A stretch of DNA of 64,000 bases from Elysia chlorotica (GCA_003991915.1 RQTK01000100.1:401768-465767); one strand, 5' to 3'. Shown: positions 11,677 to 23,129, counted from the first letter of the stretch. The notes: generated by a model from the letters alone, not told the origin. Translations and numbers: made by a program.

Positions 11677-12397
11677 ATCACCTACTTTTTACATCCATTA
11701 ATCTTAGAAGAAAACCCATTGAATTGGCGTTCGACTACAAAAAGCATCATTTTTTTCAATTCAAACGCCAAACTAGTTTCTGGATAATTTTTTCTCCATC
11801 AAACCCTTTTTTTACGTTGTTGACTGTCAACTAAGATTAACCCACGTACAGTGTCTTACTATTTCTTTTGCATTCTTAATATCAATTATTTGTTTCAAAC
11901 TGTCTACCTTTCTAGACATATTTATCTCTGACCATCGACTTTCTATTTACATCTGTCTCTATCTTTTGTAGAATGATTTAAAAAGAAACAATCAACGCAC
12001 GTATTGCTCATCAATCTGACGGCTTGGCTCACTGTGAAGTTTGTTTCTCTGGAAATCGATTTTTCTCTGCCCCTTCTGTGGCTACAGTGCATCTTTTCTG
12101 TTCAATTATCACTGTGATTTCACTCCTATTTTTATCTCGCGAGTGCTTGTTATGGTAATAACCTAGTGGTTAATTAACATTGTTCGGGAGGTATTTATGT
12201 TTAAAAAGTCATTTTCAACAAATGTATGAAATAAATTGAAGAGAGTAGTTACAGAAATAAAAGAATTTTTTAAAAAATCAGAAAAAAATGAATGCTTAAA
12301 AAAAACAAGAACACTGGAAATTTCTTTCCACGTGTTAATAGAAATATATTTTGTAAGTTTAGCTCCGTTAGGTTTCCTGGAGAATTCTATTCGAAAA

Positions 12398-12463
12398 AGA
12401 GGGCACCGAACGAGATTCGAACCGCTGTGAGGCCAGAGCGCTATCCGCGGACACCATTGTTTT
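12398..12463 (-). mobile_element. tRNA-like SINE head (minus strand)
   Basis: Read on the minus strand, TAGCGCTCTGGCC fits an A box and GGTTCGAATCTC fits a B box of the internal RNA polymerase III promoter, spaced as in a tRNA, followed by 'gttcggtgccc'. It directly precedes, in the opposite orientation, a SINE body at 12500-12655. A tRNA pseudogene is the alternative. Confidence 0.5.
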
Positions 12464-12499
12464 CAAGGTGTTGCAGAGCTCTAGGTTCACACAATCATA

Positions 12500-12655
12500 A
12501 CGGATGACGTCACCACGCCCCTTACAGGAGTCTTGGTAACTCCGCCCTGTCTCGTGTGTGGCAGCACATAAAATTGTCAGACGTCCGTCTTGGGGCCCGT
12601 TCACAATATAGCCTGTATAGTGCTGATGTTGGACGTTAAAACAAACTCGAACTCA
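12500..12655 (+). mobile_element. SINE body and tail
   Basis: Contains 'ctgtctcgtgtgtggcagca', 'attgtcagac', 'cacaatatagcct' and 'gttggacgttaaaacaaact', ending in (ACTCGA)-type tail units. The same blocks in the same order occur at 20590-20722, and the last block on the minus strand at 41268-41326. Three copies in one window define a repeat family; the tail matches the type I associate with molluscan SINEs. Confidence 0.75.
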
Positions 12656-12689
12656 AACTCTTTAGCCCCTTAGGTATGGAGTGTTCTCA

Positions 12690-12812
12690 ACGCCCATTGG
12701 CTCCCTAAGTCTCGGATAAAGCTTTGATTGGACGCTGTTGCAGATTCCCTTATCTATTGTCTCCGTTTTCGCTACCGGGCGAGCTGTTGCGAGGCCTCCA
12801 ATAATATGCTGG
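12690..12812. promoter_or_regulatory. cluster of CCAAT boxes
   Basis: ATTGG cores at 12696 and 12727 (31 bp apart, the spacing common for paired NF-Y sites) and a forward CCAAT near 12798 lie in a GC-richer patch immediately right of the SINE. It could be a promoter; no transcript can be attached to it. Confidence 0.25.
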
Positions 12813-12814
12813 TT

Positions 12815-13860
12815 TCAAGCCTTTTCTGAAACTGCGAACGCGTGTACTTGGTCTGAGTTGTTCTATTATTATCAAGAAAATTTTTCAAAGGCTAGCTGGC
12901 TAGGCCAGGTTTATTTTTTATTCTAGCCCTATCTGTTTAGTCTTAATTGGAGAATCATGTACCAAGAAAAGAGACTTGTGCAGTCAAGTCTCACTGTTGA
13001 TTGTTTTTTTTGGGAAATGAAAAGCGTAGGCAGAAAAAGACTTAAGGGGAAACAACTTTAGGTGGCAAGTTCCACGCGCTACTTTTGCGTAGTGTTAAAT
13101 ACAATTTTTTCTTTATAACTCTAAACAATTCTTAACTCTTGAAAGCCTTTCCTGATTTATTTGAAACCCAAACTTTTAAATTAAAAATATTTACTGTCTC
13201 ATGTAGATAATCCACATATATTTGGAAAAATATTTTTGTTAGGTAATTCGTAATGTTTCTCTCCATGTTAATTCTTATTTTAGACTCGTTTGATATTTTT
13301 AAGTTGGGAGAAAGTCCACGATTTGTTTCCTTTTTCCAGCATACAATTTAACTTCTATTCATACTAGAAGTTGGAAAACATTTATATTATTCTTACTTTT
13401 GATATATTGGTGTAAATCACAGTTAGTTTATGTTTTATACTTGAACAAAATTATTGATTTAGTTTTGTCTACAAAATAGTTATATCAAATTAGTTTGTAT
13501 TAAAAAATTACTTCATGATACTTCGGTTGTAGGCAATAACTAAGGATCAATTTAAACGGTTTGCTTTAGACTGGTGTACAGATAAAAGTGCAGGAATGCT
13601 TTGGACATAATTTTAAAACAATTATTTTAAATTATGTTCTCTATGTATTTAAAAACATAAATTTATAGACATGAATAACGTATTGCCGTAATGCTAATAT
13701 AAATCTGACATACAGAAGAGAAAGTAAACTAGTATGCTAGGTTTGACCTGAGACTGCGGATAATGGGATCTCGACTACCTCATTATTTCTGGAACAATCA
13801 CAAAGACAGACATCTTGTGATATTTTTTCCCTCTATGAAATCTTTCATCCTCCGTTAGGT
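12815..13860. other. AT-rich stretch, nothing recognised
   Basis: No open frame, array or repeat copy stands out. Confidence 0.55.
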
Positions 13861-13883
13861 TCATTCCTTTGCTGGTCGCTCAC

Positions 13884-14069
13884 CATGTGCTACCCGTCAT
13901 TAGCAGGAAAAAGGATGACGGATCACAGTGTCGGGCCCGTGTCGAGTCGGGCCCTGTGTGAATAGAGATGAATGGGAATGTGATTGACATCAGTTCTTCA
14001 GCCTCGGAGATTAGATTTGGCTTTCTGTGACGACACTCGTCGCCTGTCAGTGGAGTCTCCGGCGGCTGT
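13884..14069 (-). CDS. candidate internal coding exon, 186 bp
   Basis: On the minus strand ATCATAG (ending at 14070) gives an acceptor and ACATG/GTGAGC (13884/13883) a strong donor. One frame is open throughout, entering with one base and leaving with two, so the exon is symmetric at 186 bp. The peptide is mixed and protein-like, with several Cys, Glu and Arg (for example LISEAEELMSITFPFISIH, then ARHCDPSSFFLLMTGST). It matches in phase the candidate exon at 29266-29368. The + strand bipartite motif at 13980-14022 lies inside it. Product unknown; a chance frame in a GC-rich patch is possible. Confidence 0.35.
13980..14022 (+). promoter_or_regulatory. bipartite motif, copy 2 (GTGATTGACAT-17-AGATTAGATTTGGCT)
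   Basis: Same 11-base and 15-base blocks (one mismatch) and same 17-base spacer length as at 3239-3281, with unrelated spacer sequence. See that entry for interpretation. Confidence 0.3.
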
Positions 14070-14103
14070 CTATGATTATGATAGAGGCTTAACACTCGAG
14101 TTT

Positions 14104-14160
14104 TGTTTTGTTGTTGTTGTTGTTGTTTTTGTTGGTGGTGGTGGTGGTGGTGGTGGTGTT
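14104..14160. repeat. (GTT)n / (GGT)n microsatellite
   Basis: GTT units (14108-14124) followed by about nine GGT units (14133-14159). Confidence 0.95.
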
Positions 14161-14245
14161 GCTATAACCGACTTATTACTGGTTATGTGTTGTATTTATA
14201 TTACATATTATGTTAGGCAATACTTTGTGTTACTCTGATATGTAT

Positions 14246-14269
14246 GTATATATATATATATATATATAT
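14246..14269. repeat. (TA)n microsatellite
   Basis: Twelve TA units. Confidence 0.95.
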
Positions 14270-14411
14270 GGTTGTGTTTTGATCAAACGACATTGCTTTG
14301 GGACTGAACCACGCCAGGGATACAGTAGATTATTAGCTTTTACCACACATGTCCAGCGTTAGGGCATTCGGTGAAGAGAGACTATGGATTAATGTTTAGA
14401 GGAAGAAAGAG

Positions 14412-14414
<3 letters not shown>

Positions 14415-14451
<37 letters not shown>

Positions 14452-14459
14452 GGGGGGGG
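14415..14459. repeat. (GA)n followed by a G10 run
   Basis: About 17 GA units pass directly into ten G. The same (GA)n-to-poly(G) arrangement recurs at 31.9 and 35.1 kb. Confidence 0.95.
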
Positions 14460-14464
14460 TTCAG

Positions 14465-15190
14465 GGAGGGGAGGACGAGAAGCGTGGAGGAGGGATTCCT
14501 GGAAAGTTAAAGGGTACGTTAAACTTTCCTCCAAAATAACAAACGACGTTTTGGACAAGCTTTTCGTAAGTGCCTTTAAAAATCTTGTACCTCGTCTAGT
14601 TGAGTTGAAAGTCTTCCGAGACCTTTTTACAACAATGTGTTGTCTAATTTGTTAGGTTTTTTTCAGGGGCAAAGTGGTGTGTTTTTCCTTTATCTGCATC
14701 ATTTCACAACATTAAGTTTTTAAACGATGTAGTTCGTTTGTCTCTCTAAAAGGTTTTGTCACTTAGACCAGCTCTTGTACTGACTTATTTTGGTCAGGGA
14801 AAGGCTGTGGGAATTATGGATCTTACTCCAGTTTTTTGATGATACAAGATCCATACCATAAGATAACATTTTCAGAGTACAGGGACTAATAATTATCATT
14901 TTATAAAAACTAAATTAGAAATATTAAAATCAATCCTGTCTATGAAGCAACAGCTGTACATTATAATATTGGGATTCTGTTATCTTGTTTTCAAATGCGT
15001 AGAAAATCTGAAGTGGACTCGCGAAGATAAAATGAGAGATGATAACATATTTTTACCAATTATATAATAATTATGTTGCATGTAAAAAAAAGGTCAGTGT
15101 AGAGCAGCTGTAGAGAATCCAACAGTGAACCCTCGGTATATCAGACTGACATATATTCGTGACGGTCATTTATTTTGTGTGTGTTGATTT
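14465..15190. other. AT-rich stretch, nothing recognised
   Basis: No feature is supported. Confidence 0.55.
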
Positions 15191-15346
15191 TCTCCTCTCG
15201 TTTCTGTCTTTCAATCTCTCTGTCCATCCATCTATCTATATACTATTTCTATCTCTCTCATCCTTACTCTTTTGGCGTCTTTATGTGTTGCCTTTCATCC
15301 TTTGTCTTTGTCTCCTTGTCTAAATCTCTCATATGCTATGTCTGTA

Positions 15347-15377
15347 GCTCTCTCTCTCTTTCTCTCTCTCTCTCTAA

Positions 15378-15468
<91 letters not shown>

Positions 15469-15484
15469 ACTATCTATCTATATC
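15347..15484. repeat. (CT)n then (ATCT)n compound microsatellite
   Basis: CT units at 15347-15375, then about 23 uninterrupted ATCT units to 15468 and a few imperfect ones. Surrounding pyrimidine-rich sequence produces spurious Leu/Ser open frames. Confidence 0.97.
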
Positions 15485-15489
15485 ACCCA

Positions 15490-17030
15490 CTCACTCCTCG
15501 GTTTTTTCTTGAACTGCCTTTTTAGCATCACATCCGCTCACAGTGCCATCCCCTGTTATCTTACATTCATCAGACTTCATATTACCATTTTATAGCTGGT
15601 TTCTTGTGCACCGCCTTGCTTCGCTCTTATCAGCGATTTTATTTTATTTTTCTGATCCGTCCAATCCTCTAGCTATGCAAAGAACCCGTTCCATGTTATG
15701 CTCTCCACATAAGAGTTTTGTGAAAGCTTCAAACCCCAGCCTTTCATTATGCCTAGCATCGTGTTTTTCTTTTGTTCTGTACAAAATTTCAATATTTCTT
15801 GTTTTTGCCTTTAGATCTCCCTTCATCTTTTGTAATGCTGTCTATTTCTAATGTAGTGTCGCGTTTGATTAGAGACCTGGCTGTTTTTAGATTGGTAGAC
15901 AGGTCAAGATTTTTGAAGTTCTGGGGTTCTTTCTTTTTATTATGCGTATTTTCAAGGCGTAGATCTAGAGGGCTTGATGATAAGTGGTATGCATAGGTTG
16001 GTTTTCTTAGTCACTAGGTAAAAATGATTTGTTTTTTACATATGTAAAAGAAATTGCAGCTGATATGAATGCAGCTGATATGCAATTTCCAACGCAAGAT
16101 AACGTTTCTTTATTCGAACTCTACCACTCTGCATTCAAAACCATTTAGTGCCTTTTTCATCATGTGCCAGCTAAATCAATATTATTTGAAAATGTGAATC
16201 TTTTTCTTCTATTAAACTGTCTTTCTTTTTTCTCTTTATCTCTACGCTTTCCTCTGTTTCTTTCCTTTCCCGCCATCTCTCATTTAGCGTCCATATTGTT
16301 TTCTCTTTGTATACTTTTTTTATTTGGCATCTTCCTTTCTTTTGCCCCTAATCATTTTTTCAATAACCATAATAGCTCGCATTTCACCAATTTTTCTTGA
16401 CTGTCATGGATCAATTTATTTTTCATTTTTATTGGTATTTATTATTTCCGTACGCCTCTATAAAATAATGGTGTTTGTTAGGCCCATAAATACGAACTTT
16501 TCCCCGTCGACCCAAAATAATTTCGTGTCAATGGAAATCTATTAGGCATCGTCCAGGTTGCTACAGAACGAGCTCAAGCTCATTACCCCGCATTTATAAA
16601 GGATGATGATATCTGTCTTAGAAACCCCTGCGCCAGAAAACAATAACAAATGACTAGATCTATATTTGTAAATTATTATTCATTATTTCAAAAAAAAAAA
16701 AGAGCTCTGTAATTCGCGTGTGCGGGCTTCTTTTCTCTGTTTCTGATTCTCCAAACACAAAACTTTAAGCTCTTTAGCTTGTTTGAGAAATGCATTCTGC
16801 TCAGCACGACCATGCCTCGTGGATTTTTGTGTGGTCTTCAGCAGCATTTTTGTTCTTGCTGAGTCTGGTTTTTTTTAAAAATATATTTGTTCTACTGTAA
16901 TTTCGTTATGTTAATTTGATTTTGTTTTATAGGATTCTTTAAAAATTCAACATATTTTAATCAGTGTTTTTATGGAATGCATAGCAAGCTTTTGGACACA
17001 AAGTCTAATTTCTTTCTGACTGTGTCTATT
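15490..17030. other. T-rich stretch; one small hairpin
   Basis: A perfect 9-bp inverted repeat GAAATTGCA...TGCAATTTC spans 16050-16089, enclosing two direct copies of 'gcagctgatat'. Nothing else is recognised. Confidence 0.5.
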
Positions 17031-17044
17031 CATTCGTTTTCTAT

Positions 17045-17053
17045 CTCTCTCTC

Positions 17054-17094
<41 letters not shown>

Positions 17095-17124
17095 CTCTCT
17101 CTTTTTTTCTCTCCCTCTCTCTGT
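17045..17124. repeat. (CT)n microsatellite with T interruptions
   Basis: Pyrimidine run of CT units with an inserted T-rich stretch. Confidence 0.95.
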
Positions 17125-17428
17125 CTACCGATCTCTTTATTTATATATCTATACATCTCTATCTCTCAGTAACCGATCCATATTTTTTCTTTTATCTCAA
17201 TCTCTTTTCTATTTTTTGTTAATTTATACACACTTTAAAAAAGTTACATCTTTTTATCTTCATCTTTCTATTCATCTATAGTTTTATTCCAAATCCACAG
17301 AATATCAAACATCACTAATATATCAAGGTATATTGTTTTTTGAACGTTTCTAAAGCAATAACATTGTCTACTTAAATAACACCCAACTCTATACATGTAC
17401 TTTGTTTTCGTGTCTTGCTAACTCTGAG

Positions 17429-17519
17429 ATGTTTTGCTGCTGGAAATCACAGTTCGATTTTTCACCGGGACAAACTTCAAAAGCTTTTTTTCCGCTTTTC
17501 AAGGCGTTCCGACAAATCG
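17429..17519 (+). CDS. weak candidate exon with consensus donor
   Basis: The frame from ATG at 17429 stays open for 30 codons to the consensus donor CG/GTAAGT at 17520. In the same frame it is open back to 17353, so the left boundary is uncertain; a CAG at 17450-17452 could be the acceptor. The peptide includes FDFSPGQTSKAFFPLF. Nothing recognised. An internal pyrimidine tract lowers confidence. Confidence 0.2.
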
Positions 17520-17529
17520 GTAAGTCATC

Positions 17530-20500
17530 ATTGCACAGTCATACACTATGTGTAGTGGTTTAGCGAAGTTGATGAATGCTCCCAGCATAACGGGCAGGGA
17601 AAGGAAAACCACAATGCTACTCATTAAATGGCGAGTAAGTAGTGCTTCGAACATCGCACACAGTCCGTAGTTGTGTTCTTTTGAAGAAATTGCTGGTTTT
17701 ACTGTATGTTTAACAAAAAACGTAAAGAGGAGATAATCACTGTAGGTTACAACTCAAATGAAAAATAGCGAGGCACAACTATTGTGATTTAAAACACAAG
17801 CCTGCACCCACACAAACATACAACTATAAAAATTATGTAATTTATTACCTAAATAAAATTATCATATATTTCCTGAATTTTATAATAAAAATGACAATAC
17901 ATAGAGGAAAATAATTCTCTCAGCGACAATGTTACGATCCTCAAAATTACAAGCGCGGAAAGATACACAAAGTATTGGAACTCGTCTCTAATGTTGAGCT
18001 TTCTGCTTGTTCTAAGCTATGTTTAAAATTTATCAAAGTAAGTTGGTGTTTTCTGGTAGTTAATCAATGTTCGTGTGAAACAAAAAGAAAAAGGTCATTA
18101 GAGAGGAAAAAAAACACATAAATATTGGGAGAAATAAACATGTTTATAAAACTCTCTCAACTTATCATGACACCATCGTAGAGTCAAGACACTTTAAAAA
18201 TGCTATAGCATTCCAGCACGGATACTTTTTGTTCGCCTATTAATGTATTTTTTATAAGTTATTTTATTTTAACTAGGAACTTTACACAGAATTGTAGATC
18301 GAGGAAAGTGTAGTTTTTGCTTTGTTTCCAAACCAATTATAACATATGAGATGGTAAGAAACGATTAGAAGCAAATCAGTGCTTTTATATTGCGTGTCCT
18401 GCTTTAATGTTGTTTTTTAGATCAAACGGTGATGGATCAAGGACATTTGAAACTGTCCTCCCGATGTTTGTTTCTTTTTTTTATCCTCGATTCTTCTCGG
18501 TTGATTCTCGTTGGTGAATGGCAGGTGGTACTTAGAAAATTCAATCAATTTAAGGACACAATTTGTTTCTTTATAAATGAATGGACGAAAACAAAAATCG
18601 TTACAAGTAAAGCGTGAAACGCTACACTCTGTGGTAACACCTAAACGGGACCACGGATCTCTCTTTGCGTATGCGATTTTTACGGAGTGGCTATCTGCAA
18701 ATATTGATTCTGGATATTTCCTTTTTCTTCTTTGTTGTAAAAACGTGTTGAGTGTTATGTGAATTGTCGTTAAGTATTTCTAGACTTTTTATATCTGGAC
18801 CTCTGTATGAATGAGAATGAGAATGAGAGAAATACGAATTACATCAACAGGTAAATATTCAAAGCAAATGAACCTGAAGAAAATGTTTTTGAATAGGAAG
18901 GGCGACGTGTTGCTATAATGTGAACAAGACTATTTTTTTTATAAAACTGTAAGCGATGGTTAGGAAGGTAGAAAGATTGAAAAGCGTTCGACCTGATATT
19001 ATATTTAACATGAAAAAAGTGGTTCAGGTATGAGAGTGGGTAAATGTAGAGGAACACAAAAAATATAAGAAACGTATAAAAAAAAGAACGCTTCGAAATA
19101 AGGAGCAATCGTTATCATAATGTGATGTTTTTTTGAAAGTAAATAATTATGTTTGTGTGTTTTCTTAAGTTTTTTTGTGACATTGCGTGATCTGAATGCT
19201 TTTGAAGACTATGGGGTGCCCTTGTAGAGTACATGTAGTAGCTCTCCATTCTGCTGCATAGTTCGCTATCGTTCCAATCTATTGTTATAACGAAAATATA
19301 CTACCCATCAATATTTGAATCATCCGGAAACAATCCTCAATGCCAAAGGAAGATATAATAGGCAAAAGAAGTTATTTTAAGATAAAAATTCATGTGTGTA
19401 ACGTTGACGATGCTTAAAAATGAGAATATGATGCTATTGTAAATAAAACTTAATCTCATTTTTATCCCAACAAATAAATGTTTTATTTTCTTCGTTTCTT
19501 AATAAAGAAGAAAAAATAATATATTACTGGAATGTCAACGCAATAATCGTTCCCCGCTTCTTTTCATTAAAAATATTTATTCTTGATTTTTCATTTTATC
19601 CTAAATAGATACAAGACTGAGAAAGCTTTTAACTCTGGGTATATGAAAACCTCAGGCAGAATGGCGTGAAGAGATGTGATTAAACGTGAGTGAATCTCAA
19701 ACTTCACTTTCAAAATACTCTAGGGAAATTAGTTCTCTTAAAGAACTTTTTTTAGGACACCGGTGGTTTTGTAAAAACAACTTTTGTAAAGTATTTTAGT
19801 TATATTTTTTCCAAGTTTTAAAGACCCAGTCTTACTGATTGAATTAGATCTGAGAGGTTGACGTATGGTTACTTTATTTTAATCACAGTGTTTATTGATT
19901 TGTCTACACGTTTATTTATTCCTTCTTTTCATCAATGTCGTGCACACTTAATATGATTCCCATGTGCAAGAAAGTAGATCATAAAAGATAACAAAAATCA
20001 TATATTAAATAAAAGATTTACCGAGAAAATAGTTGATAAAAAAAAACCTTTACTGGAAGCATGATAATTTGTCGCAGAGAAATCAGAAAGCAGTCTGATT
20101 TAATAACTGGAATTGGTTTGTTTCCATATTATAAGATTTATACTTAGTGATGACGCGCTTGTCTCTTATGAATAACTGTGTGTACAAATTGAAGACTAAA
20201 CTAGAAAGATACAAGGCAAATCGTTCGTGAAGGAGGACTAATGGTTAAGAAAAATGAGAATATTAACAGGAGATTTTTCTACAAAGGAAAGAGATAAAAG
20301 TAAAAACCACAATCTTTGATAGTTTGGAAAAATAAAGTAGCGAATAATAATTACAATAAACTAAACAAGTGGGAGTGGAGTGATATTTCCTGAGTGTCCA
20401 AGTTGTTGTCCGAACGAACAACAAAATACTTTAACACTGTAATAATCAAAGAAAACTCAGGATCTCTGCTATGTAGAGTTTTCTTATTACATTCTGTATA

Positions 20501-20535
20501 AGGAAACATACCCAGTAAATGGGGGAAAATCCCAA
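17530..20535. other. long AT-rich stretch, nothing recognised
   Basis: About 3 kb without arrays, transposon traces or convincing coding frames. At 18421 a good acceptor (T-rich tract ending TTTTTTAG) precedes a 30-codon open frame ending near a GTGAAT, too weak to annotate. Confidence 0.5.
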
Positions 20536-20543
20536 GAAATAGG

Positions 20544-20722
20544 GCGTGGCTATTATCGAAAAGATGCGGGTTCGATTCCTACTCTCCGCCATTGAGTGTC
20601 ATGTTATTCCCCCAGTGTCTCAGCATGGTGGCACTTAACATTTTCAGACCTTAGTTTTGGGAACTGACCACAATATAGCCTTGCTCGCAACGTTCGGCGT
20701 TAAGACACCAACTCACCAACTT
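20544..20722 (+). mobile_element. SINE, near complete
   Basis: A B-box GGTTCGATTCC (20567-20577) with a tRNA-like T-arm, preceded by a degraded A-box region, is followed by the same body blocks seen at 12.5 kb ('ggtggcacttaacattttcagac', here abbreviated, 'cacaatatagcc') and by the tail 'cggcgttaagacaccaactc'. It carries both the pol III head and the shared 3' module. Confidence 0.7.
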
Positions 20723-20724
20723 AT

Positions 20725-21535
20725 TCAGAACACGACCTATAGATATATCTAGCGCCCTACAATGAACCTGTTTTTATAGCATTTTTTATCGTTCAGCAAC
20801 ACACAAAGAAGGAAACACTGCCTTTTTATTTGCGGGAGAATTTTCCCCAGGCAGGTCAATAGAACTAGCGCTCCAGGTTCTCTGAAGATGCATCGATTTG
20901 TGCATTTTTCCAGCTTTACCATGGATATTTCTCCTTTAGATCGTCACTTATAGGGACAAGTTTCCGTATGTTTTTACAAAACATGACCTTAATTAAAGTT
21001 TTTTTTTTGTTTTCAGAAGCTTTTGAAAATACTTAATAAAAGTTTTATCTGTCGCTAAAGGAAGCGAGGTGTAGTTGCATGAAAATTCCACGTAGAAATT
21101 TTATTGATAAAATATGTTAACGAGTCCCAAAGCTATAACAACGAAAGTAGAATATTTCTATCAAACAACTAGGGTTTTATGTTGCCTATTGGTCCTATTG
21201 ACTCATACCAAGGAGCTACTACAAAACCTGGAGTCCTCAAAACTCACACCTTGTTTTGTTTTGGGAATGCATACCAATTAGAGCCATTAGTAATATGGCT
21301 AACATGTTTGGACAACTTCGTTCTCATTAGTTTTAACTTTTTATAGAATGAGAGCCTAACACAAGATGTGAGAGAAAAAAAAAGCTTTATAATGATGTTA
21401 AATGTAAGTTACAATTAAGCACTGAAGTTTTAAAAAGGACTTTAACTACATACATTGCGCAATCTGACTTCCTTCTATCGCAGCACAATCATAGAGTAGT
21501 TGTTAGCACGCAGAGTATGTCTCATGTTTCCTAAA
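20725..21535. other. AT-rich stretch, nothing recognised
   Basis: No feature is supported. Confidence 0.55.
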
Positions 21536-21539
21536 TTTC

Positions 21540-21698
21540 CCTGTTATCTCCTAGTGAGGACTAAAGCCATATATTACCCCTTTATCTCTAAATGAGCACT
21601 ATATAAACAATAAATGTCCCCTTTATCTCCAAAAGATCACTATATCAACCATAATTTTCCCCCTGTATCTCCAAATGAGCAGTTTAAAAATCAAATGT
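21540..21698 (+). repeat. 41-bp minisatellite, four imperfect copies
   Basis: Units begin 'cccctttatctctaaatgag' and restart at 21577, 21618 and 21659, with a more diverged copy at 21540. Copies share the C4-T3-ATCTC core and vary at the 3' half. Confidence 0.85.
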
Positions 21699-21711
21699 AG
21701 GTAGGTAGATA

Positions 21712-21753
21712 GACTTTGAGAGATGAGTAGGTAGATAGATAGATAGATAGATA
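21712..21753. repeat. GATA microsatellite
   Basis: Short GATA/GGTA array, pure at about 21730-21753. Confidence 0.95.
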
Positions 21754-21940
21754 AGCATGTACTCTTAGAGAGCTGAAAAGATTATATAATATCAGATCCA
21801 GATACATAGATAGATGAGTATCCTTATAAATAAGATTAGATGGACCACCAGACTGATACACAGAGATAAACAACTGGATAAGAAAATCAGCATACGGATG
21901 CAAACATTCCAATGGCAGAGTAGGAGAGGGTGAGAGGAAG

Positions 21941-21955
21941 AAAAAGAGAGAGAGT

Positions 21956-21986
<31 letters not shown>

Positions 21987-21999
21987 AGAGAGAGAGGAG
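21941..21999. repeat. (GA)n tract
   Basis: GA units with GTGA/GATA interruptions. Confidence 0.95.
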
Positions 22000-22040
22000 G
22001 GGTTAGCAAGGGGAAGTGAGATTGTTTTTATGTCGGCCCA

Positions 22041-22050
22041 NNNNNNNNNN
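22041..22050. other. assembly gap (10 N)
   Basis: Ten N flanked on both sides by nearly the same 41 bases (22000-22040 and 22051-22091), each ending 'tttttatgtcggccca'. The length 10 suggests a scaffolder default, not a measured gap. Confidence 0.99.
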
Positions 22051-22099
22051 GGGTTAGAAGGGGGAAGTGAGATTGTTTTTATGTCGGCCCAGACAGTAA

Positions 22100-22600
22100 C
22101 CATAACCCGCAGTCTGTGTGAGGACACCCGCAATGGTATTATCCCCCGTGGTCACCCCAGGGACTGTGGGCGATAGATATGATTGGTTAGGGAGCCTCCG
22201 TGATAGATGCCCGCCGGTGAAAATAGATATTTATGCACGGTGCAGTACTTGACCATTGTTAGTATTTACTAGCGATAGAAAAGCTGGACTCAGAGTACTG
22301 TGCGATTTTTAGTTCTTTGTCTGTGATATTATTCACCATTCGCCGGTTGTTTTCTTTCTATTGTGTATTTAAGGTTTAACCCGTCTTTTTTGGGTTTGCT
22401 AAACTGCATATAATCTGATGTAATTTTTTTTTAAATTTGGGAACCCTGCATTGCCAATAAATACCAATAAAACAAAAGAATTGTATCAATAACATATATA
22501 TGTAAACTAGACAAAATTATCTCCAAATGTAATAATGTTTGCAAACCCAGAGAATCTTTCCCCCTTGTACATTTATGCTATATTTAAAAAAAAAATGAAA
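22100..22600. other. unremarkable stretch right of the gap
   Basis: No coding or repeat feature is supported. Confidence 0.5.
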
Positions 22601-22609
22601 ACCCCCATT

Positions 22610-23018
22610 TTTTATCGACAGCTACGCTTTTCTGAGCGCTCGGGTAGGCCAAGAGCCTTAGAGTGCAGACTTCAAAGGTACACAAATTCGTTTCTGCCTA
22701 GCACAGTTACACTTTTGAATATAATTTCTATTTAGACCAAGATAGACTTCAAAGGTACAAAAATTCGTTTCTGTCTAGCGCAGTTAAACTCTTGAATATC
22801 ATTTCTATTTAGGCCAAGCTGCTATGCAATATATTATTATTTAACTAGTTATTATTGTTACAAGAGATGTTATTATTATAGTTATAATTATTTTTTATTG
22901 ATGCTGTTATGAGTATTGATATTTGTTATTACTGTCTTTAAAGTTTTATTTTGCTGCATATACAAACTATCAAATGTGCCTTTAACGACACATGAAGTTA
23001 TATTCTATCTTATCTTAT
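22610..23018 (+). mobile_element. 3' end of a LINE (non-LTR retrotransposon)
   Basis: The + strand reads RYTNSFLPSTVTLLN shortly before a stop, closely resembling the conserved end of Jockey/CR1-like ORF2 proteins (R-x-x-NSFLPS-x-V-x-LLN). The last 77 bases of coding sequence plus stop are duplicated in tandem (22667-22743 and 22744-22820), the second copy reading RYKNSFLSSAVKLLN. An AT-rich 3' UTR follows, and the element ends in short TATCT units near 23005-23018, as LINEs with microsatellite tails do. Clade not certain. Confidence 0.65.
22667..22820 (+). repeat. 77-bp tandem duplication of the LINE coding tail
   Basis: Two copies, each ending in the same frame with ATTTAG. Substitutions between copies are mostly tolerated by the reading frame, so the duplication may predate decay of the element. 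Confidence 0.85.
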
Positions 23019-23065
23019 CTCTCTCTCTCATCAAAATGATTTTGATATAATCAACATTCTCTCTC

Positions 23066-23068
<3 letters not shown>

Positions 23069-23116
<48 letters not shown>

Positions 23117-23126
23117 TCTCTCTCTC
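23069..23126. repeat. (CT)n microsatellite
   Basis: Nearly uninterrupted CT units directly behind the LINE tail, suggesting growth from the tail repeat. Confidence 0.97.
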
Positions 23127-23129
23127 GTT

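Noticed and set aside
20544-20595. Possible functional tRNA gene
   Set aside because: The B box is perfect but the A box and acceptor stem are degraded, and the sequence continues into a SINE body.
21792-22133. 113-codon minus frame spanning the 10-N gap
   Set aside because: Includes unknown residues and a duplicated flank; likely assembly artefact.
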